Of a DNA stretch of 64,000 nucleotides, positions 1 to 13,004 are shown one piece after another. The position numbers were made by a program, and so were the translations under genes. The notes under the pieces are model-generated. The model made no database searches. It was not told the origin of the DNA and saw only the letters and a list, made by a program, of their open reading frames with translations. Numbering within the stretch: the stretch's first letter is position 1; every line of letters begins with the position of its first letter. Source of the stretch: Nymphaea colorata (lineage: Eukaryota; Streptophyta; Magnoliopsida; Nymphaeales; Nymphaeaceae); contig NC_045146.1 in the NCBI RefSeq assembly GCF_008831285.2, positions 24,445,703 to 24,509,702 on the forward strand, written 5' to 3'.

Positions 1-3000
1 CCTGCATAACCAAATTCAATCAACATTAATGATCAAAACAGACAGCATATATTTACATTTTCGAGAAAATAAGCCACTATAATCTTGCTTAATCCTGTAA
101 TAATAGATCCCCATTTGACCTGGGTTCAGCTAGTTTTAGACTCACAAATCCTACTAATGACTAGGCAAATTTGTCTTGCAGAACAGGCTAGAATTCTTCT
201 TGCAGCTGATCCTGAAGACTACAACAATAGACGAACTAAATTTTTTATACAGTTGTAGGATAGTTAGTTTGGAGGCCCTTACCTCAAGGTCGTCACCCAG
301 AGAAGAAACAGACGGAATTCCCCACAGTAGAGCCTTTCTGCACAGTCTGAGTGCAGAATGAAGGTCCCTGATGTGACCCCATTTTGGTTCCTTAAACAAA
401 CCTGCATTGACATAGAAACAGATAATTGAGTATTTTGACGAGCAAAAATGATCAAAGCAATGGTTCTTTCAAGAATAAAAAGAATTATGGGAAATGCGGA
501 TGGGCATGGAGAGTTCAGAGAACAACAAAGAGAATTTTAGTTCTTAGACAACTAAAGAAAAAAAAATCATATTATATGAATGGCTCGCGTGACATGGAAT
601 CACGATATCAAGGAAGACGAGAGTGAGAGAGAAGAGACAGAGGACGGGGCACGGGTGTGGAGGAAGAGGTCTTACCATATTCATCTAGGGGTGCCTCATC
701 ATAGTAACGTGTCATTGCAAACGCAGAAGCTGTCCTCCCAAAGTTTGTGCCACCATGATACTGTTCATGACGTTGAAATGTTAATAGCACTGTGTTTCAA
801 AGCAAACTATCCAAAAAAAAAAAAACCAAAAGATCGAGATTCAGAAACACAATCTTTTGAATGCGGCTCTGCAAAGTTACCATGTAATAGTTGACGTGCG
901 AGCCATTTTTGGAGAAAAAGCGAGCCACAGAAAATGCAAGATCTTCAGCTGATCTTTGTGAGGGAGGGTCACCGAAGACTCGATACCTTGATTCACCAAC
1001 CATTGCATCTGATTAGCTACAGCGTAATGAACATGCTCAACTCTTCTTGAGATTCTATTTACTGTACTAATTTACTCTATGACAGTAGATCCTCGGTTAC
1101 TCCAGAATTGGTTTTCGTGCTTAATTAGAGTGGAGAAAGAAACAGCAGAATAAGAGAGGAAATGGCATCAGAAATCAACCACAAAAATGATTTTTTAGTT
1201 CCTCAATTATAAATCCATTTCTGAAATTTTACACGGAAAATGAGATTGAAGACAATATAAGTTGAGATTATTTCATCAGTTCATGTAATTGTTTTTGTTA
1301 GTGGATTATAATAATGCTCTCTTCTTCTGGTGTCAAACCTTGGATTACTCAGAACTACTAACAGTAGTTAGTGCTCTGTTCTACTGATTTCATAAAAATC
1401 AAGCAAACTGAAAAACCGCGGTGATACTTAAGTGTGAGGAACTGAGGATCTAATAAATATCAACTGCAGCGAATTCTAGTAATGGTTTCTCATCAAACAG
1501 GGGAATGAAATGTTGATTTGAGTGATTCACAAGTGCCAACGTAGCCGATCATCTTAAGAAGTTTCTATAAGAAAAGGTTAGCCAGAGGCCCTACTGAGCT
1601 GTCCAGTTCTCTGTCCACAGTGCCGGCTTGTCTGGTGAATTAGGTCCATCGAATGTGTCCCCACAGTTCCTCCCGTTGCATGAGTTAATCTGAAAAGTTG
1701 AACAAAAGTAAAGTCCTTAAGTTTCCCAGAAATCTAATAAGCATGCGTCATGGCATCATGCACACTTCGAGTTGATACAATGTACAGATTTTGGACTAGA
1801 GAAAGATTATGATGTTTAGGCAAATCAAGTTTTAACCGAGAAAACTCTTTGTTGGCATTATAGTACATGTTGGGGGCTACCTCATTTTAACTGTTGGTGG
1901 GCGTTTCTTTACCTCATATTTAAACTCCAAGGTGGTTTTAGATTATGGGATGTGAGATTTGAAGATTACAAATTTTTTGATTTTTTATAAGGATCTGAAA
2001 TTTTTTGCTTGAAAGATGCATTGATTTCATCATCAATTTGTAATCCTTGCTCTTTAAAATCAATGAACAGATCTAAAGTCAGACCGTGATTTTTAAAAAT
2101 TTAAAAAACTACAAATGAAGGAAAAATAAATTAAGTGAGAAAGTCGTAATACAAACATAATATTAAGTAGATTTGCAAGAAATAGAAATTAGAAAATGGA
2201 AGAAAACTGTTTGACATTAAAAAAACATGAAAAAATGAAAAAAAAAACTAAAAGAAAACCATTTTTTCGCTTTTTAAAAAAACACGGCGTTCTTTAAAGT
2301 TTTAAAAGGCAAATTTATCTATCGCGTTTTTTTTTTTAAATCTTTGACTTCATTTCCCGAGTTTTTTTTTCTCTTTCAGCCACTCTGTACCTTCTGAATT
2401 TTTTTAATCAAAATATAATTTACTTACAATTGGATCAGGTGCATCCCGTTGCTTGCACATGATCCAAGGCACTCCAGTGTCGAGACCAACAGCCATTTTC
2501 CCTGCCCATTGGACGTACTCGACTCCATTCTGGTGATAAGCCTCCTGAATGGAGTTGTATTCATTCTCAATCTGCATTCAATTGCCAACAGATGAAAGTA
2601 AGTCCCTTAACTGTTTGTTTGGTAATTATTTTCCCCAGGAAAAGCTTCTACGCTTGATCAAACTACAAACCTGGGAGAGAATTATGGGTCCTCCTTGAGA
2701 AGCAAACAACTTCTCTTTCTTCATCTTCTTTACGATCATCCTTGAGAATCTCTCCATGTGATACTGCAGCCATATAATTCCTTCAATTGTTTATAGTAAC
2801 TTGTGTGCATGCACGCCTCCAATACGGATGTGCATTGAAGACCTCAACCATATGGAATCTTTTGCAGAAAAAATATTACCTTGAAAGGCTCATTGTTGGA
2901 TCTGAATGTGATGTTCTTCACCTCTCTCAGCCAGTATGGAAATCCTCTATACAATGTATTGAACTATTTGTTAGTCAACACAGAATATAACAAAATCCAT

Positions 3001-4197
3001 ACAAAATAAGTGCAGCAGAAGTAAATGGTAGATTGCAGTGATAGATAAAAGCAGCAAATCTTCACAAACAGAAACCAGCTTTTCTTTTTTGCAATCACTT
3101 TCCTGCAACGAACATGGCAGTATATGGGTCAAGACTAGACTTACCCAAAGTTCCATTCGGCCTCAATGAAGGGTCCAATTCTGAGGGTAACATACAGCCC
3201 ATGCTCTTGGACTATCTTGATGAACTTGACCACATCATATCTTTCTTCAAATACATACTGCATTGCCAGACAACTGCTAATAAAATGGCTGCATCTTCCA
3301 TTTTATCTCTCTCATGCTCCTCACAAAAATGCTGTTGGATTCCTTACCTTGCCTTCAACAGGCTCATGAAGGTTCCAGAACACATAAGTTTGGATCACAT
3401 TGATTCCTCCATGTTTAGCTTTTTGGATCAAATCAGGCCACATCTGGTACAATTTCAATCCTCAAAATTTTAGCATCCATCCCCACCAGGAAAAGAAGAT
3501 AGTAATCAAAGAAGATAAGAGCCTCACATGTTGTCTTTATCTTTCAACACTCCCAAAATATGACCTATAGGGGTTATCTTCAACTGAAGTTTGCAACACA
3601 ACCTAACTAGCCGAGTGCTTTACATAAGAATGTAACTAAGTTGGCAGAACAGAAAATAGGCTGAAGTAAGTTGGAAGTTATCTAGATAAGAATGTAACCC
3701 AAGTTCAATGATCGGGCTTGGTGCCGATCACATAATTGTTAAGTGCTAGAAAGTGGTTGAGAATGAAATAGTTATATGATCGGTGTCATGACAATGTTTA
3801 TGAGATTGGCGATGATCACATGCCAAGTTCGATCAGGACATGAAAACATGTGGAGCACGCCATTGATGGGTTGATAGCTCTCATGTTGCAACGTAACAAT
3901 CACATGCATCTTTTGTAACACTAACTATCTAAGCTAAGCTTTTGCTTTGCCTGTTCTCCGAATAGGCAAAACATATGCGTACATGAATGGAGATATGTGC
4001 TTATAAGAGATCGAAGTCATTACGTCGGGAGTACTTCGGGGGTAATGAATGGATCCCGAGAAGAGAAGCATCCGCCGGCCATTGATGATGAGAGACCTTC
4101 CATCATAGGTGACTCCGTTCTTGGATCCTTGTGCCAGTACAGATAGAGAGAAGAGCAGCAAGCTGAAGAGCTTGACGTTAATCAAGCTCTTCAACAT
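1..4197 (-). CDS. BGAL: GH35 beta-galactosidase, 5' part (exons 1-10), runs off the left edge
   Basis: Glycoside hydrolase family 35 enzyme that removes terminal beta-galactose from cell-wall polysaccharides, probably in the apoplast. Coding exons on the minus strand, as read: 4197-4024, 3443-3348, 3257-3145, 2946-2880, 2763-2672, 2571-2428, 1689-1595, 986-881, 760-676 and 401-283. The ATG at 4197 opens a hydrophobic signal peptide (about residues 8-22, ending near LAQG), followed by the mature start with [14 protein letters not shown]. Residues about 171-186 hold the GH35 signature [13 protein letters not shown], with the proton-donor Glu after Asn. WTENW near residue 256 carries the nucleophile Glu. 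[14 protein letters not shown] and PLDEYG follow. About 364 residues are present of roughly 700-850 expected, so the C-terminal half lies outside. Positions 3-2 read as an AG acceptor, so exon 11 probably begins at base 1. [12 protein letters not shown] and the [11 protein letters not shown] segment resemble the Arabidopsis BGAL11/13/14 group (inference). Exon 5 as I read it is 92 nt, one base short of frame; see findings. Confidence 0.93.
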
Positions 4198-4570
4198 GAT
4201 TAATCAAATTTGCCTTGTGCCACTCTTCCCTCTATTGTTTCTGCAGCTTCGCCCTCTCTTATTAATGGGATTTGAAGGGGAGTCCTTGAAGGCACCAATG
4301 GGGCTCCTCAGGGAACCCTGGTGCAGAGAGAGGCCTTCAAACAGCAGCTGCTAATGGTGTTTTAAACCATTAATTAAATAGTTAAGCGCGAGAAGATCGG
4401 GGTTTGTATGAGCTTGTTTATGTTGGTCAAGAAATGGTGATTAACTAATTAACTACTGAGCTTAGATGTCTCTGGTTGGCCCCATGTTCTGTAATGGGAG
4501 TCCTACAGATGCTCCTTGAATTTCTAATAAAAGAAGAAACGGTTCTTGGTGAAATCTGTTATTGACTTAG

Positions 4571-4593
4571 TCTCTCTCTCTCTCGCTCTCTCT
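4571..4593. repeat. CT/GA microsatellite upstream of the beta-galactosidase gene
   Basis: Dinucleotide TC tract with one interruption. On the minus strand it reads as a GA tract about 380 bp upstream of the beta-galactosidase ATG, a common location for GA-rich elements in plant promoters. A regulatory role is only possible, not shown. Confidence 0.75.
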
Positions 4594-6396
4594 GTATCTC
4601 TTAGAAGTAGGAAGATTCTGAGGGTTTTGGTCCAAGAGGCACCACATTTCTTGGGGAGACTAAGTAAAAAAAGAAAAGAAAAAAAAAAATGTGGATGGGA
4701 TGGGATGGGATGAAACTGAGGAAAGATTTGCTCTTTCAGCTGTTTCTTTTTGCCCCCAAATACACGTAATTTTTTGAAATTTCTAGAATAATTAATTTAG
4801 ATTTCTTCTTCAGGCAAATAGCTATTCCATCCCAATTAACTGTTGCTTCTGTAATTTGCTGATGATTTCATTATTGTATTAAAAGGACAACCAAAAAAAA
4901 AATCAACGAAGTTTTGGCTAGCGAACTTTATCTAAATTTGTCTGAAGATTAGATTAGAAAAATGAAGAAAATTTACCATTCGAGATTTGAAAATTACGTT
5001 GTGGTAACCAGCCTTGAATCAAGAGCGAACTATCATAACCAAATTAGTACTAGAAATTATTTTCTTAGGGATCTACCTTAAATTTCTGCAGTATAGAGTA
5101 ACCGCACATTGCCTAATCAAATGGATGGACATTGGATATAGGATTTTTATTTGAAAATGAATTCGAATATAATCCAATACTATTTAAGCTCAAAGCTGAA
5201 TCCAAAATCCGCTAGGATGTCATTTATTAAATTCAAATTTGATTTGATTTCTTTTTTTTTCATATCTGATTTTTTTGAAACAATTCATTCGGATGTCCAA
5301 TCTCCAATCCCAATCAGATTGATTGACGTCTCCTACCTTATTCTAACAATTATGCTTAATTCAGATCACATATTAGATGACACCTGAGTTTCTATCAAAT
5401 CTCATCGATACATAAGTGCATTTAAAGTATTCTTCATGGACTCTGCCAGGACCATGATTTCTTACTACCAAGGGTTGACGCATAGACCATTCTTGCATCA
5501 ATCTTCTCGTGGAATAGCACAGTAAAATTATTACTTTATATCGTTCAGCGTTAGCAATTAAAATGTTTGATTGTTATTTATATACATAAAAATCTTGTTT
5601 CTGTGCATAGAAATCACAACTATTGTATTGATAAGGGATCATGTTCCACCTTCATATGCTGCTCAATGGCAACTACTTGGTATATGTAGAATCTAAAAAT
5701 TTGATGCTTCAAGTTGTGCTTCTCTTATATGCATGGAGAGGCTTGCTTAGTGCAATAGGAGGAGCACTTGAGTTGTAGAGACAACTATAATAAGATATAT
5801 TGAAAAACATGCACATTTTAAATTGTTACGAGAACGACACGTGCCAACGGCTCAATGGGCCGCTGTTTTTTAATATAAATTTGAAAAAAAAAAAAGAGAA
5901 AAGGGAAATAAGGTGGGGTTAAAGAATTTGCTGCTGACAGGAAAGATCTAACGTTCAAGCTGGTGGTGAGACCTCAAGTTATGATCACATACAATCTATC
6001 AAGCATATCTAACTTTCAGACCAGCCACCAAGGTTGAGTTTCTTGGTTCCTTCCATTCAACCACAGGTAGCTCAGACTGAAAACTAAGTTAGCTAAACTT
6101 GTTGTTTCAGTTGTAGACATGCATGTACTTAGTGGCCGTAGCCACATGGTGGCTGGTGCCAACCACACAAAATTAGTTTAATATATATGTTAATGTTTTG
6201 ATATATTTGTTTGTTATACTTGTAAGTGCCTAAAGAAATTATAGGTATTGAATGAGTGCCTCAACCAGAAAAAATTTCTAGCTCAACTAGTGCATGTATT
6301 ATATATAGAGAAGTTAGTCCTAGATGCTCTTTTTTTGAGGCCGAGAAAAGCCTCCTTTCACCTTGTTAATTAGGGGGTTGGACTAAAGACCTTTGT

Positions 6397-6546
6397 GGCC
6401 GTTTGATAATGAGAATACTAATATATTGTTTCATATAACTACCCAATGATTAGGGCACATCATGTTAAAATGTTTCATGAATTTGCATCAATTTTTAGAA
6501 CATATGCATGATGTAGTATGTTCCTATTCATATTGCCAAACAGGCT
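6397..6546. mobile_element. Possible old MITE with degenerate terminal inverted repeats
   Basis: The left end (GCCGTTTGATAATGAGAATA) and the reverse complement of the right end (GCCTGTTTGGCAATATGAAT) match at about two-thirds of positions over about 29 bases. The GTTTG-type termini resemble plant hAT or Tourist-like elements. I do not see a clear target-site duplication, so it is either old or a chance similarity. Confidence 0.3.
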
Positions 6547-7900
6547 CTTAGAGTTAAAAAAAAAGAGTTGAGTTGAGAAGAACTCAGCATTCAGAGTGCA
6601 TATATTGTTATAAGCTGGTAATTGTTACTCACAACCATCAATAAGTGTGCCCTCTCGTAGCATAAACTGTTAGATTGATTGGTAGGTGAACGAATTTACA
6701 AAAAGAAGTGAAAAACCAATAATTAGTCACGCAAAAGCAACTTGCATGATTTCAGTTACTTAAATGTGCAAAGACGGTTTACCATTGTCAATTTATTAAA
6801 TGCAAGTAAGTTTTGATTGATTGATTGATTAATGTAGTTGAATTCTATCAATTTAAGTTGATCCTTATTGTAGGGAAACTAAATTGCTATGCACATCCAA
6901 TGAAGAAAGAGATGAGACAATGGTAAACCATTCGCCATGCATTGTTTTGAACGTTAGTTGACGTGCTAAAGCCATGTTTCGAAGGGTTGGGTCAGCTTTC
7001 CATGACGACCTTTGACCTGGCTTGTTAATGGTAAGATTTGAGTTGAATGACTACATGGACATTCGTAATTGAATTAGATCCGATATATTAAGGTGGCATT
7101 TGATTTTATACTAAGGGGACATTAAGTTGAACATTGTCTCGATATAGACAATCAAAATAAAAATATTAAGTAGATATTTTAAGTCTTGAGATGATGAATA
7201 ATGAAAACACTCACATGCCTGCGCGCAAGCATTCCGCCGCTCTCACGTGGGAAGACGCCACCGGAATCCACCAACGCCATCGGAGAAGGGCTGGTTGGTG
7301 GGCGGCTTCTCACACGTGTGGGGGGCAAGTGAGGATCCCGCCCACCAACCGACGACCGTAACAGCCCACTGCTTGACCATAACCAAGGCCCCTTCCTTCG
7401 TCTTAATTACGATATTACCCTGAGTGATTTCTTTCGGGGACATGGATTCGGCATTAACCCATTTCGGATCCAAATCTGATGTGCTGGAACGAGGTTTGCA
7501 CATGAATAAAGTGAGCCAGGTTTCGGGTCCAATCACATTGACCCGGTACTTGCTCTGGGAGTGTTATTTTTTCAGAACCAAAAGTTGTAAATTTTCAGGT
7601 GGATTCCATGAGAGACGTATGGGTATTTCCGTAAATTAAACAAGCGGCTAAGTAAATCTTGAGAAGGGTAGACTGGTCAGTTTTTGGACGTATCGGTCTT
7701 TTTGCAGAACATGGCGGCATTTCGGGTAAAGTTTACTTCCCAGCTCCTCACCTACCGAGTAGCGGTGGCGGAGCTGATGGCTGACGACGACCCCGGCCCT
7801 AAGAAAAGTCGATGCGGCGGGAGTTGCAGAGGGAAGAAGGAGGAGGAGGAGGAGAGCGCTGAGAACCCTCGACTCCCTCGTCTCTCGAAATCCTATCTCC

Positions 7901-10900
7901 ATGGCGGCGATTGCCAACCACAGCGTCGTTTCTTCGTCGGGCTGCAACACTCTGTCTCCTCTTCGTCGCCGCGGGTCGAAGGGCGTCTCGCTTCGTTTTC
8001 ACGATTCCCACGGGGATCGTCCCTCGCTTCGGTCGTCGTCCTTCAATCCTCGTTTTCCTTCTTCGAATTCGTCTATTCATCTTTCCGTGGGAACTCGAAG
8101 GACTTGCGTCGAGCCGGTGAGGCTTTCGGCGAGTTCCGCCCAGACGATGGAGCCCGCGAAGCCTGTTTCGAGCCCGACGCTCGAGACGATCGTGGACGTT
8201 GATCTGGGGAGCAGGAGTTACCCTATCTACATTGGGTCCGGCCTTCTTCGCGAGCCTCAGTTTCTTCAGAGGTAATTGGAGATAGAGTTCCCAATTTTTT
8301 GTTTGCGATTCCCCTTTTTTTGCTCTCTTTTTGGTTCGTAATTGTGACAGCCCGATTGCTCCAAGTTATGAGAAATTGACACCGATGTGCTGAAAATTGA
8401 ATAAAACCCTTCTCCCGGCTGAAACGAGCTCATTTCCCAGGTGATGGGGAATTTGCTTGGAAACGCATCTGTGCACTTGATACTTCCAACTAGTGGTTCT
8501 TACGCGCTTGAGAAGGTTCCGGTTTCACCTCGGGAACAGTTTTCCCGGAAGGCACTTTTCATGTAGTGGAATAATTTATCCAGAATTGTGTTTCTCGTGG
8601 GCAAGTGCTACCTCCAGTATGTCCGTCCTCCGGCCATTGCTTTGAAGTTTATGATATGTAAATCAATCTTCGTTGGAAAATTTGCTTTGTATTTTGTGAA
8701 TTGAACTGATGATTGACTGAATGCTTGGTTGGAAGGGTGAGATTTCGTTCAATACATGTGCTCATTTATGTCAAACATTCGCATTTGGACAATGTTTAGT
8801 TTGAATTGTGGAGCTAAGAAAGATAATGTGATCATTTACTTGCCTGCAGGCATGTTAAGGGGAAGAGAGTCCTTGTTGTGACAAACACCAAAGTTGCTCC
8901 TCTGTATCTTGACAAAGTCGTAGACGCCTTAACACGTGGAAACTCGAACGTTTCAGTTGATTCTGTAGTTCTACCAGATGGGGAGAAGTATAAAGACATG
9001 GTTGATGACAAACTAAAATATGGTTTTTCAAGTTTAAGCTCCATTGTTTGTTAAATTATCCTAAACGTTTGTCCCGATTGTGTGATAGGACACTCTGATG
9101 AAGATTTTCGACAAGGCCATTGAGACTCGTTTGGACCGCCGTTGTACATTTGTCGCTCTTGGAGGTGGTGTGATTGGTGATATGTGTGGTTATGCTGCTG
9201 CATCTTTCCTCCGTGGTGTTAACTTCATCCAGATTCCAACTACACTTATGGCTCAGGTTTGTCATCTACGCCCTACTTGTGAACTACCTACCAAAATTTT
9301 TTTTATTTCGGTCAGTTCTTGTTACGCTCTCAGGCTGTCCTTGTGTAGGTCGATTCTTCCGTTGGTGGTAAAACTGGAATAAATCATCGGCTTGGGAAAA
9401 ACCTAATTGGTGCCTTTTACCAACCACAATGTGTGTTAATAGATACAGACACATTGAATACGTTGCCTGATAGAGAACTAGCTTCTGGGATTGCTGAAGT
9501 CATCAAGTATGGTCTGATCAGAGATGCACCCTTTTTCGAGTGGCAAGAGAAGAATATGCAGGCTTTATTAGCGAGGTAGTATGTGTAATGTTCTACTTTT
9601 GCAGTCTGGATTTCATGTTCTAATCAAATAATTTTTCCATAATATTTATGTCTGCTCACAAGGCATGCTTGCAAGCCCATCCTTTGATAATGATCATTTA
9701 AAGAATAAAAAAGTGGTAACTGCATGGTATTATGATTTTTCCTTGTAGAATAAACAATTGCAAACACGCCCCTTTATCGTCCCTTATGCACCAGTTGGGA
9801 ATATAAACATAATTGGCTTCTTATTATGCTAAAGTGTATCATGCGCTGTTCCACTGAGTTATGAGTTGATTTTTTTCCAGGGATCCAAGTGCTTTGGCAT
9901 ATGCCATCATGCGTTCATGCCAAAACAAGGCAGAGGTTGTCTCAGAAGATGAAAAGGAAAGTGGAATGCGTGCAACTTTGAACTTGGGCCACACATTCGG
10001 GCATGTAAGTTTACAGGCTTTTTTTAGCCACCCTTTGAAGTTTAACCCCAGATTGACCAAGTTCAGTCATATTCTGCTATTTTATTGAGTCGAATCTTGG
10101 ATTCTGCATATACAATGTGCAGCCTTGTGGTCTCATAACTGTAAATTGACAGAGCCGAATGCCTTGAGGCATTCTTTGAAGTCCAGGCTTTTTTTATCCT
10201 TTATTTCTTGTGGCTTTTAAAGGTTTACTAGCCTTCCCAGGATAGTTGTTTCAAATTTACAGTTTAAAGATCATCTCATCTTTTTCACTATCAGGAATTT
10301 TCCCTGGCAACCAAACAAGGATGATGGGAACAACCACTGCCATACTCTGTGCTTTTTAAAGTTCTTGGAAACCAATCTGAAGTACTGTTTCTCTTGATAT
10401 TCGAGAAACTAAATTAATAGCTTCTGTTGTCATCATTTTTAATATCCTGCAGATCAGTGGCATGATTTTTACTGTGAAGACACTAGGAGATGCAATGGTA
10501 GCTAAGTCTTAGAGATGATGCTTGTGGAAGAAAATTGCATAAATATGTTGTGAAGCAAATTATTTATGCCCTTGGTGATGGTTGCTCTGGGCTATATATG
10601 TCTACAGTTACGGTAAATTTGCATTGTATAAGCCTATAAGGTGTTCCTTGCTAGCAAAGGTATCCACCTGCTTTGCTTTGGACTATAAACTTCAAGTCCA
10701 GGAGGTTTAACATTCAGTAGCACCATAAGGCTCTTGGCACAAACTAGTAGGGATCTGCTTATCGGCCCTAACACAGCTTGCGAATTAAAATCACAGCTAA
10801 GTTGGTTATTATTATTAAAATGGCTAAATATGAAAAGCTGATGGCTGAATGAGATACGGTTGCCTTTGCATGAGGAGTGTAGTTTTTATGTACTTTATGA

Positions 10901-11783
10901 GGCATTGCCTTTGCACAAGGGAGACAGTCTTAGACTCTTGTGTGCCTCGATGAGCCATTTGCAAATTCTGGTGGTAGACACCTAATTGTTTCTTCTTTTA
11001 AACCTTTAATTAAGTGGGTGATGTAATTTCATGAGGACATTAAAACCGTCACTGAGCTTGATTCTCTATTTTTTTTCTTACTGGAGAGCTGCTTTTCTTA
11101 AGAATATCTGTTTTAGCTGTTAAGATCTCTTGGTCCAACTATAAGTTGCAAGGTGGTCTGGACTGAATATTTAATGCTTTCTCACTTTTGCAGGCTATAG
11201 AAGCAGGTTTGGGATATGGCGAATGGCTTCATGGTGAAGCTGTTGCAGCTGGAATGGTACTTTATCCTTCCCTTGCAGCAATAGAGGTGCTTTTTCTGCA
11301 TGTAAAATCAATGCTCCATGATGGCTAAAAATTTACAGGTTATGGCTGTCGATATGTCACACCGCCTTGGCTGGATTGATGCTTCAATTGTGGAGCGGGT
11401 CATGCATATCACAAAAGAAGCTAAGCTCCCTACCGCACCTCCAGATGGGATGACGGTTGACACATTTAAGAATTACATGGCTGTAAGTATCCGCTGAATT
11501 GCTGATATTTGTAGCCGGTGGGACAGAGATTCTTTAAGATGAGGGATTTAATCAATTACTTGGTGAAAACTGTAGAAATTCCTTAGCATTTGAAATTTGA
11601 AGTATGTGTTATCATGCTTGATATCCTGATCCTCGTGAATTCTCTTTGCAGGTTGACAAGAAGGTTGCTGATGGACTGCTGAGGCTAATTCTTTTGAAGG
11701 GATCACTTGGCAACTGCGTTTTTACTGGAGATTATGACAGAAAGGCCCTCGATGAGACGCTTCGTGCCTTCTGCAAGTCCTAG
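7901..11783 (+). CDS. DHQS: 3-dehydroquinate synthase, chloroplast precursor
   Basis: Second enzyme of the shikimate pathway: NAD-dependent conversion of DAHP to 3-dehydroquinate in plastids. Coding exons: 7901-8271, 8850-9000, 9089-9256, 9349-9575, 9881-10004, 11194-11256, 11339-11482 and 11652-11783. They sum to 1380 nt, 459 aa plus TAG, with every junction in frame. The first about 80 residues are Ser/Arg-rich and poor in acidic residues, as expected of a plastid transit peptide. The mature enzyme shows the NAD-binding loop [10 protein letters not shown] (about 196-205), [29 protein letters not shown] with a metal-binding Glu, [13 protein letters not shown] and [10 protein letters not shown] with the zinc His residues. 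This is the single-function plant form, not a fungal AROM fusion. Exon 1 is much richer in GC than the rest. Intron 5 (10005-11193) is the longest. The start is the first ATG in frame before the conserved part. Confidence 0.97.
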
Positions 11784-13004
11784 TTTCTTGCCACGACGAG
11801 ATTGAGTCTGTATGTTGAAGCTACTTCTCCTGTGATCTAGGAAAATTCTTGCATGTTTAAGTTGCAACTGAGTTGTGCCTGAAAATGTAAAGGAAAACGC
11901 ATGCTTGACCATCGTCATCCGCCCTTGTCACCCTGGTTACTACCAGGTCCTTTTCGAGTATTCAGCTCATTTTAGGAATAACAGCAACGCCTGAAATCCT
12001 GGGTTTATGTAATCGTACTGAAGCCTTGGTCTTCAGTCTCCTGTATCAAGTTCCCTCCCTCATGTTTCCAAGAAGTTGCCAGTCAATCAAAAATTCGAGA
12101 TTTAGATATATTATTGCTATAAATGGAGGAAGATCGAAAATTGATGGTTATGTTGAGCAGCTCAAATTGACTTTATTTTTTGGAAGTATTTCGAGGTGTT
12201 GAATTCCTTCGGCTTGTGGAAACTTTGAGACCTCTCTCCTGATCAGCGAGGCAATATTAATACATCTCCAACTGAAAATAGCTCCCTTCGCCACAGCACT
12301 GAGCTGATTTTCCATATATACCGTAAGCCGAGTGGTCAGTGAAAAATGGTTAAAAAAGGGGGAAAATATTCCAGTGCTCTTTTTGGGTGAGCAGACAGAG
12401 AAATGCACTAACGAAAATACAAAAAAAACATGTTTTTTGTTTTTTTTTTTTGTAATATTTCACCAATCTTAAGTGAATGGATGGATGTTAGAGCATTTTT
12501 TGATAATTTTCTCAGAATCATATTAGTTTGATGCAAGACTTTCTAACTTAGATTGCCAAAAATTGTATTAGATACAAAAAACTTCAGATCATGAAAACGA
12601 GAATTGCACCAAATCCATAAGCTGTGTGACGAATGGCTTTCTTCCTTTGTTTGCCTGACAAGGAAGTGAAGGTTCTATTGCTGATTGGTCTTTCGTATAT
12701 AGGTCTCCTGTTTCTCATTTCCAACATTTGTCCTTTTAAACTTTTACACTCGTATAAGCAAAAGAAAAAAACACGAATGTCTTGCTGGTACTTTTTCAAC
12801 TATGTTTTTCCGGGCTACAAGTATTGGCCACTTCAGCCACATTTAATTACGTGAACTTCCTAAACAAGGCACCAACCGCTATAGAAGCCAAACAAGATCT
12901 CCGTCAAAAAAGGGAGCAGCATGTGGCGTCTACGGTTAATGGTTGATACGGAACAAAAGCCACTTACAACGAAAGGAAAAAAGAAATTTCATGTACAGGA
13001 AAGT
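11784..13004. other. 3' UTRs and spacer between two convergent genes
   Basis: DHQS ends at 11783 (plus) and the PNRC-motif gene ends at 13005 (minus), so this stretch should hold both 3' UTRs. It is AT-rich, with a T run near 12440-12451. No coding region supported. Possible polyadenylation signals are too weak to place. Confidence 0.6.

Larger units (their letters stand above)
4198..7900. other. Intergenic region between two divergent genes
   Basis: This stretch lies between the beta-galactosidase start (minus) and the dehydroquinate synthase start (plus), so it must hold both promoters. It is AT-rich. It contains a CT/GA tract near 4571-4593, a short run of GGGAT repeats near 4693-4713, a TTGA run near 6815-6830, and a possible decayed MITE at about 6397-6546. 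The part from about 7230 is richer in GC and leads into the dehydroquinate synthase 5' UTR. No convincing coding region was seen; open frames here are short and overlap each other in several frames. Confidence 0.6.

Noticed and set aside
5140-5320. Weak inverted similarity around GGATGGACATTGG and GGATGTCCAATC, possible transposon
   Set aside because: Matches are short and interrupted, with no end structure or duplication.
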